A DNA stretch of 60,759 nt from Dehalococcoidia bacterium (GTDB lineage: Bacteria > Chloroflexota > Dehalococcoidia > SM23-28-2 > HRBIN24), in the NCBI GenBank assembly GCA_025062275.1, contig JANXAP010000031.1, positions 1 to 60,759 on the forward strand. The letters are read 5' to 3'. The translations under genes were made by a program, and so were the position numbers. Below are positions 34,496-43,524 of this stretch, one piece after another. Positions within the stretch are counted from its first letter, which is position 1, and each line of letters starts with the position of its first letter. The notes beneath the pieces were generated by a model. The model was not told the origin of the DNA. It was given only the letters and a program-made list of their open reading frames with translations, and did not search any database.

Positions 34496-34524
34496 ACGAT
34501 ACCACAACATCTTGGGCCTGTCAA
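34496..34524 (-). promoter_or_regulatory. Promoter of nrdR (and nrdJ2)
   Basis: Minus strand TTGACA (34524-34519), 17 bp, TATCGT (34501-34496); the leader before nrdR is about 24 bases. NrdR box 1 fills the spacer, so bound NrdR would block RNA polymerase. Confidence 0.8.
34502..34517. promoter_or_regulatory. NrdR box 1 (imperfect)
   Basis: CCACAACATCTTGGGC shares an 11-base core (ACAACATCTTG) with box 2 and sits between the -35 and -10 elements. Centre-to-centre distance to box 2 is 31 bp, about three helical turns, as is typical for paired NrdR sites. Confidence 0.75.
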
Positions 34525-34532
34525 GGGCCATG

Positions 34533-34548
34533 ACACAACATCTTGTGT
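34533..34548. promoter_or_regulatory. NrdR box 2 (perfect palindrome)
   Basis: ACACAACATCTTGTGT has arms ACACAA/TTGTGT and matches the known NrdR box pattern (ACAC-AT-rich-GTGT). It lies just upstream of the -35. Confidence 0.85.
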
Positions 34549-34549
34549 T

Positions 34550-34674
34550 ATGTCCACACCTTGTCCACAGGCCCATAATTGTGTCAAGTAGGGCCATTGC
34601 CGGGGCCGTTATGGCCCCGCTGATGGCCCCCGAGCTGCCTTTACTGACCCCTCTTGTAGACAAGGTGTGGAAAA
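34550..34674. repeat. Inverted pairs of DnaA-box-like 9-mers
   Basis: Left arm (plus): ATGTCCACA at 34550-34558 and TTGTCCACA at 34561-34569. Right arm (minus): TTTTCCACA at 34674-34666 and TTGTCTACA at 34663-34655. In each arm the two 9-mers start 11 bp apart, and the 22-bp arms share 18 identical bases (core TCCACACCTTGTC). TTGTCCACA equals the DnaA box of GC-rich actinobacteria and is one base from the E. coli box. The dyad centre (34612) coincides with that of the palindrome at 34591-34629. Confidence 0.65.
34591..34629. repeat. 39-bp interrupted palindrome at the centre of the ftsZ-nrdR gap
   Basis: GGGCCAT-tgc-CGGGGCC-gttat-GGCCCCG-ctg-ATGGCCC: two nested 7-bp perfect arms, a 3/3 internal loop and a 5-base loop. 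No T-run follows on either strand, so it is not a standard terminator. It may be a cruciform or protein-binding site. Confidence 0.75.
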
Positions 34675-34711
34675 CGAGAGAGGGGGCGGCCCACTGGCGC
34701 CCCCGCTCTCG
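34671..34711 (-). terminator. Rho-independent terminator of the dcw cluster
   Basis: After the ftsZ stop the minus strand folds as CGAGAG-c-GGGGGCG / nine-base loop / CGCCCCC-t-CTCTCG, then TTTT. The T-run overlaps the right-hand DnaA-like box. Confidence 0.85.
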
Positions 34712-34726
34712 TCACGACGCGCTCAG

Positions 34727-35815
34727 TTAGCGGAGACTGACCCCCCGCCGAAGAAAGGAGGGCAGGTCGGTGTCCGAAAGGTTGGGCATCTCGTGGCGCA
34801 GCCGACGCCACTCGTCGTCCTCTTGGGCCGAGGGCCGTCGCTCCATCTGCGGCTCGAAGCCCACGGCGATGAGGGTTATCTTCACCTCGTCATCCAGGTT
34901 GGGGTCGGTGGCGGTGCCGAAGATAATCTCGGCGTCGGGGTCCACCACCTCGGTGATGACCTGGGCCGCCATGTTAAGCTCGTGCAGGGACATGTTGCCG
35001 TTGGAGGTGAAGTTGAACAGCACCCCCTTGGCGCCGTGGATGCTCACGTCCAGCAGCGGGCTGCGAATGGCCGCCTGGGCGGCCTCCACGGCCCGGTTCT
35101 CGCCGCGGGCGCGACCGATGGCCATCATGGCCGGGCCGGCGTCGGCCATGATGCGGCGCACGTCGGCGAAGTCCAGGTTGATGTCCCCAGGCACCGTTAT
35201 CAGCTCGGCGATGCCCTGGATCCCCTGGCGCAGGATGTCATCGGCCAGCAGGAAGGCCTCCTGCAGCGTCGTCTTCTGGTCGCACACGCTCAGGAGGCGG
35301 TCGTTGGGGATGACGATGAGGGTGTCCACCTCGCCCCGCAGGCGGCTTATGCCCTCTTCGGCGTTGCGGCGGCGCTTGGCCCCCTCGAAGGAGAAGGGCT
35401 TGGTCACCACCGCCACCGTCAGGGCGCCCACGTGCCTCGCCACCTGGGCCACCAGGGGGGCAGCGCCGGTGCCGGTGCCGCCGCCCATGCCGGCAGTGAT
35501 GAACACCATCTCGGCGCCCTTGAGGGCCTCCTTCAGTTCGTCCAGGGACTCCTCGGCGGCCTGGCGTCCCTTCTCGGGGTCTCCCCCCACGCCGAGGCCC
35601 TTGGTGAGGCGGTCGCCGATGCGGATCTTGACATCGGCCTCGCAGCGCATCAGGGCCTGGGCGTCGGTGTTGACGGCGATGAACTCGACGCCGTGAATGC
35701 CTACCTGGATCATGCGATTGACGGCGTTGCAGCCACCTCCACCCACTCCCACCACCTTGATGGCGGGGAGCCCGTCCAGCTCGCCCCGACGGCCTTCCGA
35801 TGTCTTTCCTGCCAT
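34727..35815 (-). CDS. ftsZ: Cell-division GTPase FtsZ
   Basis: A 362-aa tubulin homologue that polymerises into the Z-ring. [15 protein letters not shown] binds nucleotide, the tubulin signature GGGTGTG is at 111-117, and the T7 loop region with INLDFADVR is present. The linker after about residue 320 is very short, and the C-terminal peptide [15 protein letters not shown] is the docking site for FtsA. I chose the ATG at 35815, with AGGAGGGGGTT upstream; the frame is open 24 codons further into ftsA. It is the last gene of the dcw cluster and is followed by a hairpin terminator. Confidence 0.97.
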   Translation of the reverse strand: MAGKTSEGRRGELDGLPAIKVVGVGGGGCNAVNRMIQVGIHGVEFIAVNTDAQALMRCEADVKIRIGDRLTKGLGVGGDPEKGRQAAEESLDELKEALKGAEMVFITAGMGGGTGTGAAPLVAQVARHVGALTVAVVTKPFSFEGAKRRRNAEEGISRLRGEVDTLIVIPNDRLLSVCDQKTTLQEAFLLADDILRQGIQGIAELITVPGDINLDFADVRRIMADAGPAMMAIGRARGENRAVEAAQAAIRSPLLDVSIHGAKGVLFNFTSNGNMSLHELNMAAQVITEVVDPDAEIIFGTATDPNLDDEVKITLIAVGFEPQMERRPSAQEDDEWRRLRHEMPNLSDTDLPSFLRRGVSLR

Positions 35816-35841
35816 AACCCCCTCCTGTCTCTTCCTCTCTC

Positions 35842-37101
35842 CTACTGCGGTACCAGGATCTTCAGCCAGCGCTTCAGTCGCTCCCACAGGCCGCCGCCGG
35901 CCGCTGCGACGCCGGCGATGCCGCTGCGGCGACCGCGCGACGGCCCCGTCCAGCCATCGCTGTAGGCCGCCCAGCGCAGAAGGCCCACGCTGGCGGCGAA
36001 GGCCGGCCCGCTGACGGCATCGGCCAGGCCGTAGGTGCCCTTGGGCAGGCCGATGCGCACCGGCACGTGCAGCAGCTGCTCGGCCAGTTCGTCCAGGCCT
36101 GGCAGAGTGGCGGTGCCCCCCGTCAGCACGAGTCCGGCGGCGATCATGTCATCGAAACCGGCGCGGCGGACGTCCAGGTAGACCATCTCCAGGACCTCCT
36201 CAGCCCGAGCCTGGAGGATTTCCGCCAGACGCCGGCGGGGCACGCTCTTGTGGCGCTGCCCACCGAAGGACTCCAGCTCCACCGTCTCTTCAGGGTTGAC
36301 TCGACTGGGCAGGGCAGCCCCGTAGCGCAGCTTGGCCTCTTCCGCCACCGAGAAGGGCACCCGCAGCCCCAAGACCAGGTCGTGGGTGAAGTGATAACCG
36401 CCCACCGGCAGGCTGGCGGTGTGGTAGGGCATCCCGTCCAGGAAGACGACGACATCGGTGGTGCCGCCACCGATGTCCACGACCACCACGCCGTGGCGCT
36501 TCTCCTCTTCCTCCAGCACGGCCTCGGCAGCGGCCAGGGGGGAGGCCACCAGCGCCTCCACCTGCACGCCAGCTCCGTCCAGGGCCTGGCACAGGTTCTG
36601 CACGGCGGTGACGGAGGCCGTCACCAGGTGGACTTCCACGTCCAGCCGCTGGCCGAACATGCCGATGGGGTCGCTCACCGTCTCCTGGCCGTCCAGCACG
36701 AAGGAGCGGGGCATGATGTGCAGGATCTCGCGGTCGCTGGGCAGGCTGACGGCCTGGGCGTCTTCCAGGGCGCGGCGGATGTCCTCATGGCGGATGGCCC
36801 GTCGGCCGCCAGGGACGGTGGCCACCCCCTTGTGGTTCAGGCAGGCCAGGTGATTGCCGCTGATAGAGACGAAGCAGGGGGGTAGGCGCATGCCGCTGGC
36901 CCTCTCGGCCCGCTCGATGGAGGCGGCGATGGCCTCGGTGGCGGCCTTGATGTTGTCCACCAGGCCCTTGCGTACCCCCTGGGCAGCAGCCACCCCCACC
37001 CCGAGGAGGCGGATGTCATCGTCGGGGGTTATCTCTGCCAGCAGGGTGCAGATCTTGCTGCTCCCCACATCCACAGCGCCCAGGACGGCAGACCTCTTCA
37101 C
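35842..37101 (-). CDS. ftsA: Cell-division protein FtsA
   Basis: A 419-aa actin-like protein that tethers FtsZ to the membrane. The phosphate and adenosine motifs [32 protein letters not shown] and [13 protein letters not shown] are intact. The C-terminal [15 protein letters not shown] forms the amphipathic membrane-targeting helix, after a Gly/Arg linker. GTG start, 13 bp after ftsQ; the stop is 26 bp before ftsZ. Confidence 0.96.
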   Translation of the reverse strand: MKRSAVLGAVDVGSSKICTLLAEITPDDDIRLLGVGVAAAQGVRKGLVDNIKAATEAIAASIERAERASGMRLPPCFVSISGNHLACLNHKGVATVPGGRRAIRHEDIRRALEDAQAVSLPSDREILHIMPRSFVLDGQETVSDPIGMFGQRLDVEVHLVTASVTAVQNLCQALDGAGVQVEALVASPLAAAEAVLEEEEKRHGVVVVDIGGGTTDVVVFLDGMPYHTASLPVGGYHFTHDLVLGLRVPFSVAEEAKLRYGAALPSRVNPEETVELESFGGQRHKSVPRRRLAEILQARAEEVLEMVYLDVRRAGFDDMIAAGLVLTGGTATLPGLDELAEQLLHVPVRIGLPKGTYGLADAVSGPAFAASVGLLRWAAYSDGWTGPSRGRRSGIAGVAAAGGGLWERLKRWLKILVPQ

Positions 37102-37114
37102 GGTCCCTCCTCCT

Positions 37115-37891
37115 TCAGCGCAGGGCGGGGCGATCCCCGAAGCGCAGGTCCAGCACTCGACCCCTCAGTTCCTGCGGGCCGAACTGGCGCTGGACGGCCT
37201 GCCACACCTGCAGCTTGTAGTCCAGGCCGTTGCTGTCGCCCAGGACCGCCTGGTAGCCGGCGTCGGTGCTCACCACCAGCCCGTCCTGTGCCGTAAACCG
37301 GAAACCATCCGGCCTGATACCCAGCGACTGCGGCAGCTCCTGGCGCAGGCGCACGGCGAGGGAGATGGCTGAAGCGCTGACGCGCTCGCCTGGTTTCAGG
37401 GGCCCTCCGCCAGTCGCGTCAATTATAGTGGGAACATCTTGCGACGGGGAGACCCCTCGCAACACCACGCCTTCGTCGTCTACCACGTAGTTCTCGTCCC
37501 CCCTTCGCCAGTACCCCCAGGGCTGCCGCTCCTGGACGGTGATAACCACCCTGTTGGGGAATACGGCCTGCACCTGCACCGCCTTGACCATGTCCAGCTG
37601 GGAGACACGCTGCTGCACCTCTTCGACGGGCAGGCGCAGCATGCTCTTCCCCTCCAAATCAGCCAGAGCAACCACGTCCTCGGCCCTCAACACCCGAGTC
37701 CCCCGCACCTCCACCGTCTGCACCCGCAGCAGGGGCGAGAGGTAGATGCCCAGGGCAGCCGCCAGCGGGGCCACCACGGCCAGCCCCAGCAGCAGCCGAC
37801 GCCAACGCCGCCGGCGCAACAGGAGTTGCTCCCGCTGGCCCAGCAGCACATAGGGGCGAATGGGCCCGCGCTCGCCCCTACTCCGGCGCAT
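37115..37891 (-). CDS. ftsQ: Cell-division protein FtsQ/DivIB
   Basis: A 258-aa bitopic divisome protein. A basic cytoplasmic N-terminus (LLLRRRRWRRLL) precedes one membrane helix (about 33-52), a POTRA domain (VQTVEVRGTRVLRAEDVVALADLEGKSM style) and the beta domain (NRVVITVQERQPWGYW). It links FtsBL with the peptidoglycan synthase. The ATG at 37891 overlaps the end of ddl by 14 bp; a GTG at 37912 is possible. Confidence 0.92.
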   Translation of the reverse strand: MRRSRGERGPIRPYVLLGQREQLLLRRRRWRRLLLGLAVVAPLAAALGIYLSPLLRVQTVEVRGTRVLRAEDVVALADLEGKSMLRLPVEEVQQRVSQLDMVKAVQVQAVFPNRVVITVQERQPWGYWRRGDENYVVDDEGVVLRGVSPSQDVPTIIDATGGGPLKPGERVSASAISLAVRLRQELPQSLGIRPDGFRFTAQDGLVVSTDAGYQAVLGDSNGLDYKLQVWQAVQRQFGPQELRGRVLDLRFGDRPALR

Positions 37892-38960
37892 AGAGGCGCC
37901 CCTGCCTCTCACGGTGCCGCTCCAGGCCCAGCTCGATGAGCCGCGTTATTAGCTCCCGATACCCCAGCCCAGCCGCCTCCCAGAGCCGCGGGTACATGCT
38001 GATGGGCGTGAAGCCGGGGATGGTGTTGATCTCGTTGACGATGGGCTCCTCCCCGGCCAGGAAGAAGTCGACCCGAGCCATGCCCGCGCAATCGATGGCC
38101 CTGAAGGCGGCGATGGCCATCTCCTGAAGCCGCCGCTCCATCGCCGTTGGCAGGGCCACCGGCGCCACCAGCCGCGTCCCCTCCTCCAGGTACTTGGCGC
38201 GGTAATCGTAGAACTCCCGGTGGGGCACCACCTCGCCCGGCGGCGAGGCGATGGGGTCGTGGTTGCCCAAGACGGCCACCTCGATCTCCCTTCCTGCCAC
38301 CGCCCGCTCCACCAGGGCCTTGTGGTCGTAGCGAAAGGCCTCGGCCAGCGCCCGGGGGAGGTCCCCCCACACCTTGACCTTGCTTATGCCGACGCTGGAG
38401 CCCAGGTTGGCCGGCTTGACGAAGCAGGGCAGGCCCAACCGCTCCCTGATCTCCGCCTCCACTGCCTGGGGCTCCCGCTGCCAGCGAGCCTTCGATATCA
38501 CCACGAACTCGGCGGTGGGGAGGCCGGCCTGGCGGAAGAGGGCCTTCATGAGCGCCTTGTCCATCCCCACGGCGCTGGCGGCCACCCCGGCGCCCACGTA
38601 AGGCAGGCCCAGCAGCTCCAGCAGTCCCTGCACGGTGCCATCCTCGCCGTGAGGGCCGTGGATGAGGGGGAAGACGACGTCCGCTTGCAGGAGGGCCGAG
38701 AGCACCTGGGGGCGCAGAGGAGGCACCGCCCCCTCCGCCGAGGGCAGAGGCCGGTAGCTGTTGAGGGGTACCGCCTTGAGGGCCTCTTCCGTCTCGCGGG
38801 GGGTGAGCCACACCCCCTGGCGGGTCACCCCGAAGGGTATGGGCTGGAAGCGGTCGGGGTCCATGTGGGACAGGACTCCCTGGGCCGAGACGACCGAGAC
38901 TTCGTGCTCCGCCGAGCGGCCGCCGAAGAGAACGGCCACCCGCAACCGTCCGGCCGACAT
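37878..38960 (-). CDS. ddl: D-alanine-D-alanine ligase
   Basis: A 360-aa ATP-grasp enzyme making D-Ala-D-Ala for the MurF step. VAVLFGGRSAEHEVSVVSA is the N-terminal signature; HGPHGEDGTVQGLLE, FVKPANLGSSVGISKV and the metal-binding EINTIPGFTPISMYP blocks are conserved. The residue after YREFYDYRAKY-type omega loop (here EFYDYRAKYLEEG) is compatible with a D-Ala rather than D-lactate ligase. The ATG overlaps the murB stop by one base. Confidence 0.95.
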   Translation of the reverse strand: MSAGRLRVAVLFGGRSAEHEVSVVSAQGVLSHMDPDRFQPIPFGVTRQGVWLTPRETEEALKAVPLNSYRPLPSAEGAVPPLRPQVLSALLQADVVFPLIHGPHGEDGTVQGLLELLGLPYVGAGVAASAVGMDKALMKALFRQAGLPTAEFVVISKARWQREPQAVEAEIRERLGLPCFVKPANLGSSVGISKVKVWGDLPRALAEAFRYDHKALVERAVAGREIEVAVLGNHDPIASPPGEVVPHREFYDYRAKYLEEGTRLVAPVALPTAMERRLQEMAIAAFRAIDCAGMARVDFFLAGEEPIVNEINTIPGFTPISMYPRLWEAAGLGYRELITRLIELGLERHRERQGRLYAPE

Positions 38961-39883
38961 CAGAAGCCCTCCCCCACCAGTGTCACTTCCAGCTCCAGGT
39001 CGACGCCGAAGCGCTCCTGCACTCGCTGGCGGACGAGGTCGATGAGGGCCTTGATATCGGCCGCTCGTGCCTTGCCCAGGTTGAGGATGAAGTTGGCATG
39101 CTTCTCCGATATCTGAGCGTCGCCGATGCGGTGTCCTCGCAGGCCCACCTGGTCGATGAGCCACCAGGCGGGGCGATCGGGGAGGTTCTTGAACACGGAC
39201 CCGGCGTTGCGACCGGGCGGCTGGGCCGCCTTGCGGCGGGCGTCCAGGTCCCGCACCCTGCGCTTCAAGACCTGCGGGTCTCCCTCCCACAGGTGCAGGT
39301 CCACCGAGAGGACCACCATATCTCGCAGCAGGCCGCGGGTGAGGGCGCTGCCGCGGTAGCCCAGGGCTAGCTCCTGCGGCCCCATCTCCACCACACGGCC
39401 ACAGGCATCGGCCAGGCGTGCCGATACCAGGACATCGCGCAGGCAGCCGCCGTAGGCGCCAGCGTTGTAGACCACAGCCCCGCCTACGGTGCCGGGAATG
39501 CCACAGGCCCACTCCAGGCCCGCCACCCCGGCAAAGGCCAGACGTCGGGCTGCGGTGGCCAGGCTGGTTCCGCTGTAGGCCCGCACCAGCAGCCAGCCGT
39601 TGTCCGGCCGCGGCCCCTCAAGACCTGTCGCCTGGTTCTCGATGACCAGGCCCCTTATGCCCTCGTCCCCCACCAGGACGTTGGAGCCGGACCCCAGGAC
39701 GAAGACGGGCACGTCGTGCTGGCGGGCGATGACGAAGGCCCGCACCAGCTCGTCCTCGCTGCGGGCGACGAAGTAGACGTCGGCCGGGCCGCCCACGCCC
39801 CACGTGGTGTGCCGCCGCATGGGCTCCATCAGCCGCACCGGCCCCAGGCGGCGGAGCTCGTCCAGGAAGTCGCGGGTGATCAT
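38960..39883 (-). CDS. murB: UDP-N-acetylenolpyruvoylglucosamine reductase MurB
   Basis: A 307-aa FAD enzyme that reduces UDP-GlcNAc-enolpyruvate to UDP-MurNAc with NADPH. FAD motifs VFVLGSGSNVLVGDEGIRG and GIPGTVGGAVVYNAGAYGG are present, along with the catalytic Ser in GRNAGSVFKNLP. The C-terminal SEKHANFILNLG fits type II MurB. ATGA overlap with murC. Confidence 0.95.
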   Translation of the reverse strand: MITRDFLDELRRLGPVRLMEPMRRHTTWGVGGPADVYFVARSEDELVRAFVIARQHDVPVFVLGSGSNVLVGDEGIRGLVIENQATGLEGPRPDNGWLLVRAYSGTSLATAARRLAFAGVAGLEWACGIPGTVGGAVVYNAGAYGGCLRDVLVSARLADACGRVVEMGPQELALGYRGSALTRGLLRDMVVLSVDLHLWEGDPQVLKRRVRDLDARRKAAQPPGRNAGSVFKNLPDRPAWWLIDQVGLRGHRIGDAQISEKHANFILNLGKARAADIKALIDLVRQRVQERFGVDLELEVTLVGEGF

Positions 39884-41253
39884 GACGACAGCGCCTCCAG
39901 AACGGCGCGCCCTACCCTGTCGACGTCGCCGGCACCTACCGTCAGGAACACATCGCCGGGCCGCAACTCCCGCAGAGCGGCCTCGGCCGCCTGCTGGAGG
40001 CCACCGACGAAGCGGGCGGGCGGTTCCAGGACCGAGGCAGCCAGCTCGGCCGCGCTCATGCCCTGCGAGGGATCCTCGCGGGCGGCGTAGGTCTCGGCCA
40101 CCAGCAACACGTCGGCGGAGCGGAAGCAGGAGCGGAACCCGTCCAGCAGGTACCTGCTGCGGCTGTAGGTGTGGGGCTGGAAGAGACAGACCAGGCGGCG
40201 ACCGGGGAAGCGCTGGCGGGCAGCGGCCAGAGTGGCCTCCACCTCGGTGGGGTGGTGAGCGTAATCGTCCACTACCGTCACGCCTCGCGCCTCGCCCAGC
40301 ACCTCGAAGCGACGGTGGACACCCCTGAACTCGGCCACCGCCTCCTTCAGCGCCTCTGGCTCTATGCCAAGGGCCAGCCCGACTCCGATGGCGGCCAGAC
40401 AGTTGCGCACATTGTGCATGCCCAGCAGGGGCGTGGAGAAGGTGCCCAGGTCTCGCTGCCGCCAGCGAACACGGAAGACAGCCCCTGTAGCTGCCAACAT
40501 TATGTCATCCGACCGCAGTTGGCAAGGGGGCTGGAGGCCGAAATACGTCCTTTCCACTGGGCGGCCGGCCAGGGCACCTTCCGTCAGCTCGCGCAGAGAG
40601 GGGTCGTCGCCCCACACCACCACCTGCCCCCCGTCCTGCACCTGCGACAGGAAGCGGCCGAAGGCCTCCCGCAGGCGGGAGAAGGTGACGTAGTAGTCCA
40701 GGTGGTCAGGCTCGACATTGGTGACCGCTGCGATCCAGGGATGGTAGTGCAGAAAGGCGGCATCGTATTCGTCGGCCTCCACCACGAAGTGAGGGCCGTC
40801 GCCGGCCATAACGTTGGTCTCCAGCCCCACCATTTCGCCACCCAGGAGGAAGGTGGGGCGCAGGCCCGCCCGCCAGAGGATGTAGGCCACGAGGGAGGTG
40901 GTGGTCGTCTTGCCGTGGCAGCCAGCCACCGCCACCACTCGCTTGCCCTGGGCGAGCCTCGCCACCATCTCGGCCCGCTTGAGAACGGGCATGCCCGTCG
41001 CGCGGGCGGCCGTCAGCTCGGGATTGTCCGGGCGGACGGCAGCGGTGTGGACCAGCATGTCCACTCCTTCCAGATGGCACGGGTCATGGCCCGTGAGGAC
41101 GGCGATGCCCATGCCTTGCAGCCGCTGGGTGAGGCGGGAGGGATAGAGGTCACAGCCCGACACCCGCCATCCCTGGCCCCGCAGCAAGACAGCGATGGCC
41201 GACATGTGGATGCCGCCGATGCCCATGAGATGGACATGGCCCGCGGGCATCAT
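39880..41253 (-). CDS. murC: UDP-N-acetylmuramate-L-alanine ligase MurC
   Basis: A 457-aa Mur ligase that adds L-Ala to UDP-MurNAc. It has the N-terminal Rossmann motif MGIGGIHMSAIAVLLRGQG, P-loop VAGCHGKTTTTSLVAYIL, the EADEYDAAFLHYHP catalytic block, HNVRNCLAAIGVG, and VVDDYAHHPTEV at the C-terminal domain. Coupled by overlap to murG and murB. Confidence 0.96.
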   Translation of the reverse strand: MMPAGHVHLMGIGGIHMSAIAVLLRGQGWRVSGCDLYPSRLTQRLQGMGIAVLTGHDPCHLEGVDMLVHTAAVRPDNPELTAARATGMPVLKRAEMVARLAQGKRVVAVAGCHGKTTTTSLVAYILWRAGLRPTFLLGGEMVGLETNVMAGDGPHFVVEADEYDAAFLHYHPWIAAVTNVEPDHLDYYVTFSRLREAFGRFLSQVQDGGQVVVWGDDPSLRELTEGALAGRPVERTYFGLQPPCQLRSDDIMLAATGAVFRVRWRQRDLGTFSTPLLGMHNVRNCLAAIGVGLALGIEPEALKEAVAEFRGVHRRFEVLGEARGVTVVDDYAHHPTEVEATLAAARQRFPGRRLVCLFQPHTYSRSRYLLDGFRSCFRSADVLLVAETYAAREDPSQGMSAAELAASVLEPPARFVGGLQQAAEAALRELRPGDVFLTVGAGDVDRVGRAVLEALSS

Positions 41254-42356
41254 CGCGCCTGCGACACCTCCAGCAGCAGACGAGCGATGTTGCGGGCAGC
41301 GTCCGGACGGGCCAGTCGACGGGCAGCTGCCGCCATCTCCTGGCGACGTCGCTCGTCGCTCAGGAGCTGTCCCACCAGGGGCAGCAGCTCATCCTTCAGG
41401 CGTCCGTCCTCCACCACCAGGGCCGCCCCCGCCTCTTCCAGGTAGCGGGCGTTGTGACGCTGGTGGCCGCCGGCGTGGGGGTATGGCACCAGCACAGCGG
41501 GGAGGCCGACGGCAGGAAGCTCCCCCAAAACCGACGCACCCGCGCGCGTCACTGCCAGGTCGGCAGCAGCCATGGCCCAGGGGAGCTCCTCGTGCAGGTA
41601 GGGAAACAGGAAATAGCGCTCGCGAAGGTTGCCGTTGAGGGAGGCCCGAACCTCCTTGAGCCACGGGTAGTCCCTCTGCCCGCAGACGTGGACCACCTGG
41701 CACAGCTCCAGCAGGCCACGCAGGCTGGCCGCCACCGCCTCGTTGATGCTGCGGGCACCCTGGGAGGCGCCCGATATGAACAGCACCTTCTCTTCGAGGT
41801 CCAGGCCCAGGCGGCGCCGCCCCTCCGTCTTGTCGGCCAGCCAGAAGTCGCGACGAACGGGATAGCCCGTGACCCTCACCTTGCCATCCAGCATCCTCGC
41901 CGGCGTCATGGAGGTGGAGACGGCCACCCGCGCTGCCAGGCGCGACATGAAGCGCACGGCCCAGCCGGGGAGGACGTCGGGCAGGAACACCACCAAGGGC
42001 ACCCCCTTCGTCCAGGCAGCCATGGCCACCGGCACGCTGGCGTAGCCTCCGGTCGAGAGGACCACCTGCGCCCCGAAGCGGGCGAGGGCAAGCCTGGCCC
42101 TCCAGGTGCCCAGGAGTATGCGCAGCAGGCTGCCCGGCAGCTGCCAGGGATATCTGCCCCGCACCGGCCCAGCCGGCACCGTCTGGAAGGGGATCCCGAC
42201 GCGGGAGACCAGCTCGTCCTCCAGGGCACCTGCCTGCCCCAGGTAGAGGACGTCGAGCTGGTCCTCCAGGCCCAGCTCGTGGGTGAGGGCCTCCAGCACG
42301 CTGAGGGCGGGGTATATATGCCCCCCCGTCCCGCCACCGCACAGGACCAGCCTCAT
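41250..42356 (-). CDS. murG: UDP-GlcNAc:lipid I transferase MurG
   Basis: A 368-aa GT28 glycosyltransferase converting lipid I to lipid II on the inner membrane face. The N-terminal loop LCGGGTGGHIYPALSV, LSTGGYASVP and ISGASQGARSINEAV, and the nucleotide-binding TRAGASVLGELPAVGLPAVLVPYPHAGGHQ region are present. The ATG at 42356 overlaps the ftsW stop. Confidence 0.95.
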   Translation of the reverse strand: MRLVLCGGGTGGHIYPALSVLEALTHELGLEDQLDVLYLGQAGALEDELVSRVGIPFQTVPAGPVRGRYPWQLPGSLLRILLGTWRARLALARFGAQVVLSTGGYASVPVAMAAWTKGVPLVVFLPDVLPGWAVRFMSRLAARVAVSTSMTPARMLDGKVRVTGYPVRRDFWLADKTEGRRRLGLDLEEKVLFISGASQGARSINEAVAASLRGLLELCQVVHVCGQRDYPWLKEVRASLNGNLRERYFLFPYLHEELPWAMAAADLAVTRAGASVLGELPAVGLPAVLVPYPHAGGHQRHNARYLEEAGAALVVEDGRLKDELLPLVGQLLSDERRRQEMAAAARRLARPDAARNIARLLLEVSQAR

Positions 42357-43477
42357 GTGCCCCGCCTCCTCGGGCCACCCGCCCACCGCCCCTCGGCGAA
42401 GGCCGTCCCCCCCTCCTCGCCCAGCGCAGCGTGCCGCGACACGCTCAGCAAGAGACCCACGGCGGCCAGATTGGCGATGAGGGCCGACCCTCCGTAGCTG
42501 AAGAACGGAAGGGGGATGCCCGTCAAGGGAATTAGACCACTTATGCCGCCAATATTTATTAACGTCTGGTACCCCAGCCAGGTGCTGACCCCCACCGCCA
42601 CCAGACGACCGAAGGGGTCGCGCACGCGCAGGGCGACGTAAATGCCGCGCCCCACCAGCAGAGCGAAGAGGGCCAGCACAGCCATGGCGCCCACGAATCC
42701 CAGCTCCTCGCCCAGGATGGCGAAGATGCCGTCGGTGTGGGCTCCGGGCACGAAGCCGAACTTCTGCCTGCCTGCACCCCAGCCCAGGCCCATTAGCCCG
42801 CCGCTGGCCAGGGCCGTCTTCAACTGGACGAGCTGAAAGCCCTTGCCGTAGGGGTCGGCCTCGGGCGCCAGGAAGGCCTCCACCCTGGCCAGACGGTAGT
42901 CATGAGTCAGGACCACGGCGTAGCTCACCAGCGCCCCCAACACTAGGAAGAGGGCCAGATGGGAAACGGGCGCCCCTGCCAGGAAGAACAGGGTTGTGGC
43001 CACCAGCACCAGCACCACCGCCGTGCCCATGTCGGGCTCCACCAGCACCAGCCCTGCCACCAGCCCCACGATGACCACGAAGGGCAGGAACCCTAGGGAC
43101 AGGTCGCGGATATGCTCGCCGCGGCTGGACAGCCAGGCCGACATGTAGAGGACCAGCGCCAGCTTGGCCAGTTCGCTGGGCTGGACCTCCACCGGCCCCA
43201 CGTCCAGCCAGCGCGCTGAACCGTTCCGCACTACGCCGATGCCCGGCACCAGCACCGCCACCAGTCCCACGATGCTGACCGCCATGAGCAGGACGCTGAG
43301 GCGTCGGAGGCGACGGTAGTCCAGGCGCATGAGGAACGCCATGGCTGCCAGCCCCATGAGGGCGAAGATGGTCTGGCGCACGATGAAGTAATTGGGATTG
43401 CCGTACTCCCGCTCGCCAATGGCGAAGCTAGCGCTGTACAGGGAGAGCAGCCCCACCACCAGCAGGGCGATGACCAC
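42353..43477 (-). CDS. ftsW: SEDS peptidoglycan glycosyltransferase FtsW (start uncertain)
   Basis: A 374-aa membrane polymerase of the SEDS family with about 10 helices. Hallmarks are VQPSELAKLALVLYMSAWL, LVEPDMGTAVV, GLGWGAGRQKFGFVPGAHTDGIFAILGEELG and LTGIPLPFFSYGGSAL. It works with the class B PBP encoded upstream. The only canonical in-frame start is GTG 43477, which lacks an SD and begins directly inside the first helix. An SD-like GGGGGAGGG precedes an in-frame ATC at 43537, and AGGAGC lies at 43525-43520 without a start codon behind it. The true N-terminus is unresolved. Confidence 0.88.
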   Translation of the reverse strand: MVIALLVVGLLSLYSASFAIGEREYGNPNYFIVRQTIFALMGLAAMAFLMRLDYRRLRRLSVLLMAVSIVGLVAVLVPGIGVVRNGSARWLDVGPVEVQPSELAKLALVLYMSAWLSSRGEHIRDLSLGFLPFVVIVGLVAGLVLVEPDMGTAVVLVLVATTLFFLAGAPVSHLALFLVLGALVSYAVVLTHDYRLARVEAFLAPEADPYGKGFQLVQLKTALASGGLMGLGWGAGRQKFGFVPGAHTDGIFAILGEELGFVGAMAVLALFALLVGRGIYVALRVRDPFGRLVAVGVSTWLGYQTLINIGGISGLIPLTGIPLPFFSYGGSALIANLAAVGLLLSVSRHAALGEEGGTAFAEGRWAGGPRRRGT

Positions 43478-43524
43478 CGCCAGCAGCAGGTGGTCCGGGG
43501 GGCCGAGGCGACGGACAGCGCTCC

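Noticed and set aside
34550-34674. Chromosomal replication origin
   Set aside because: DnaA-like boxes are present, but there is no dnaA, dnaN or rpmH nearby, no AT-rich unwinding region, and only four boxes.
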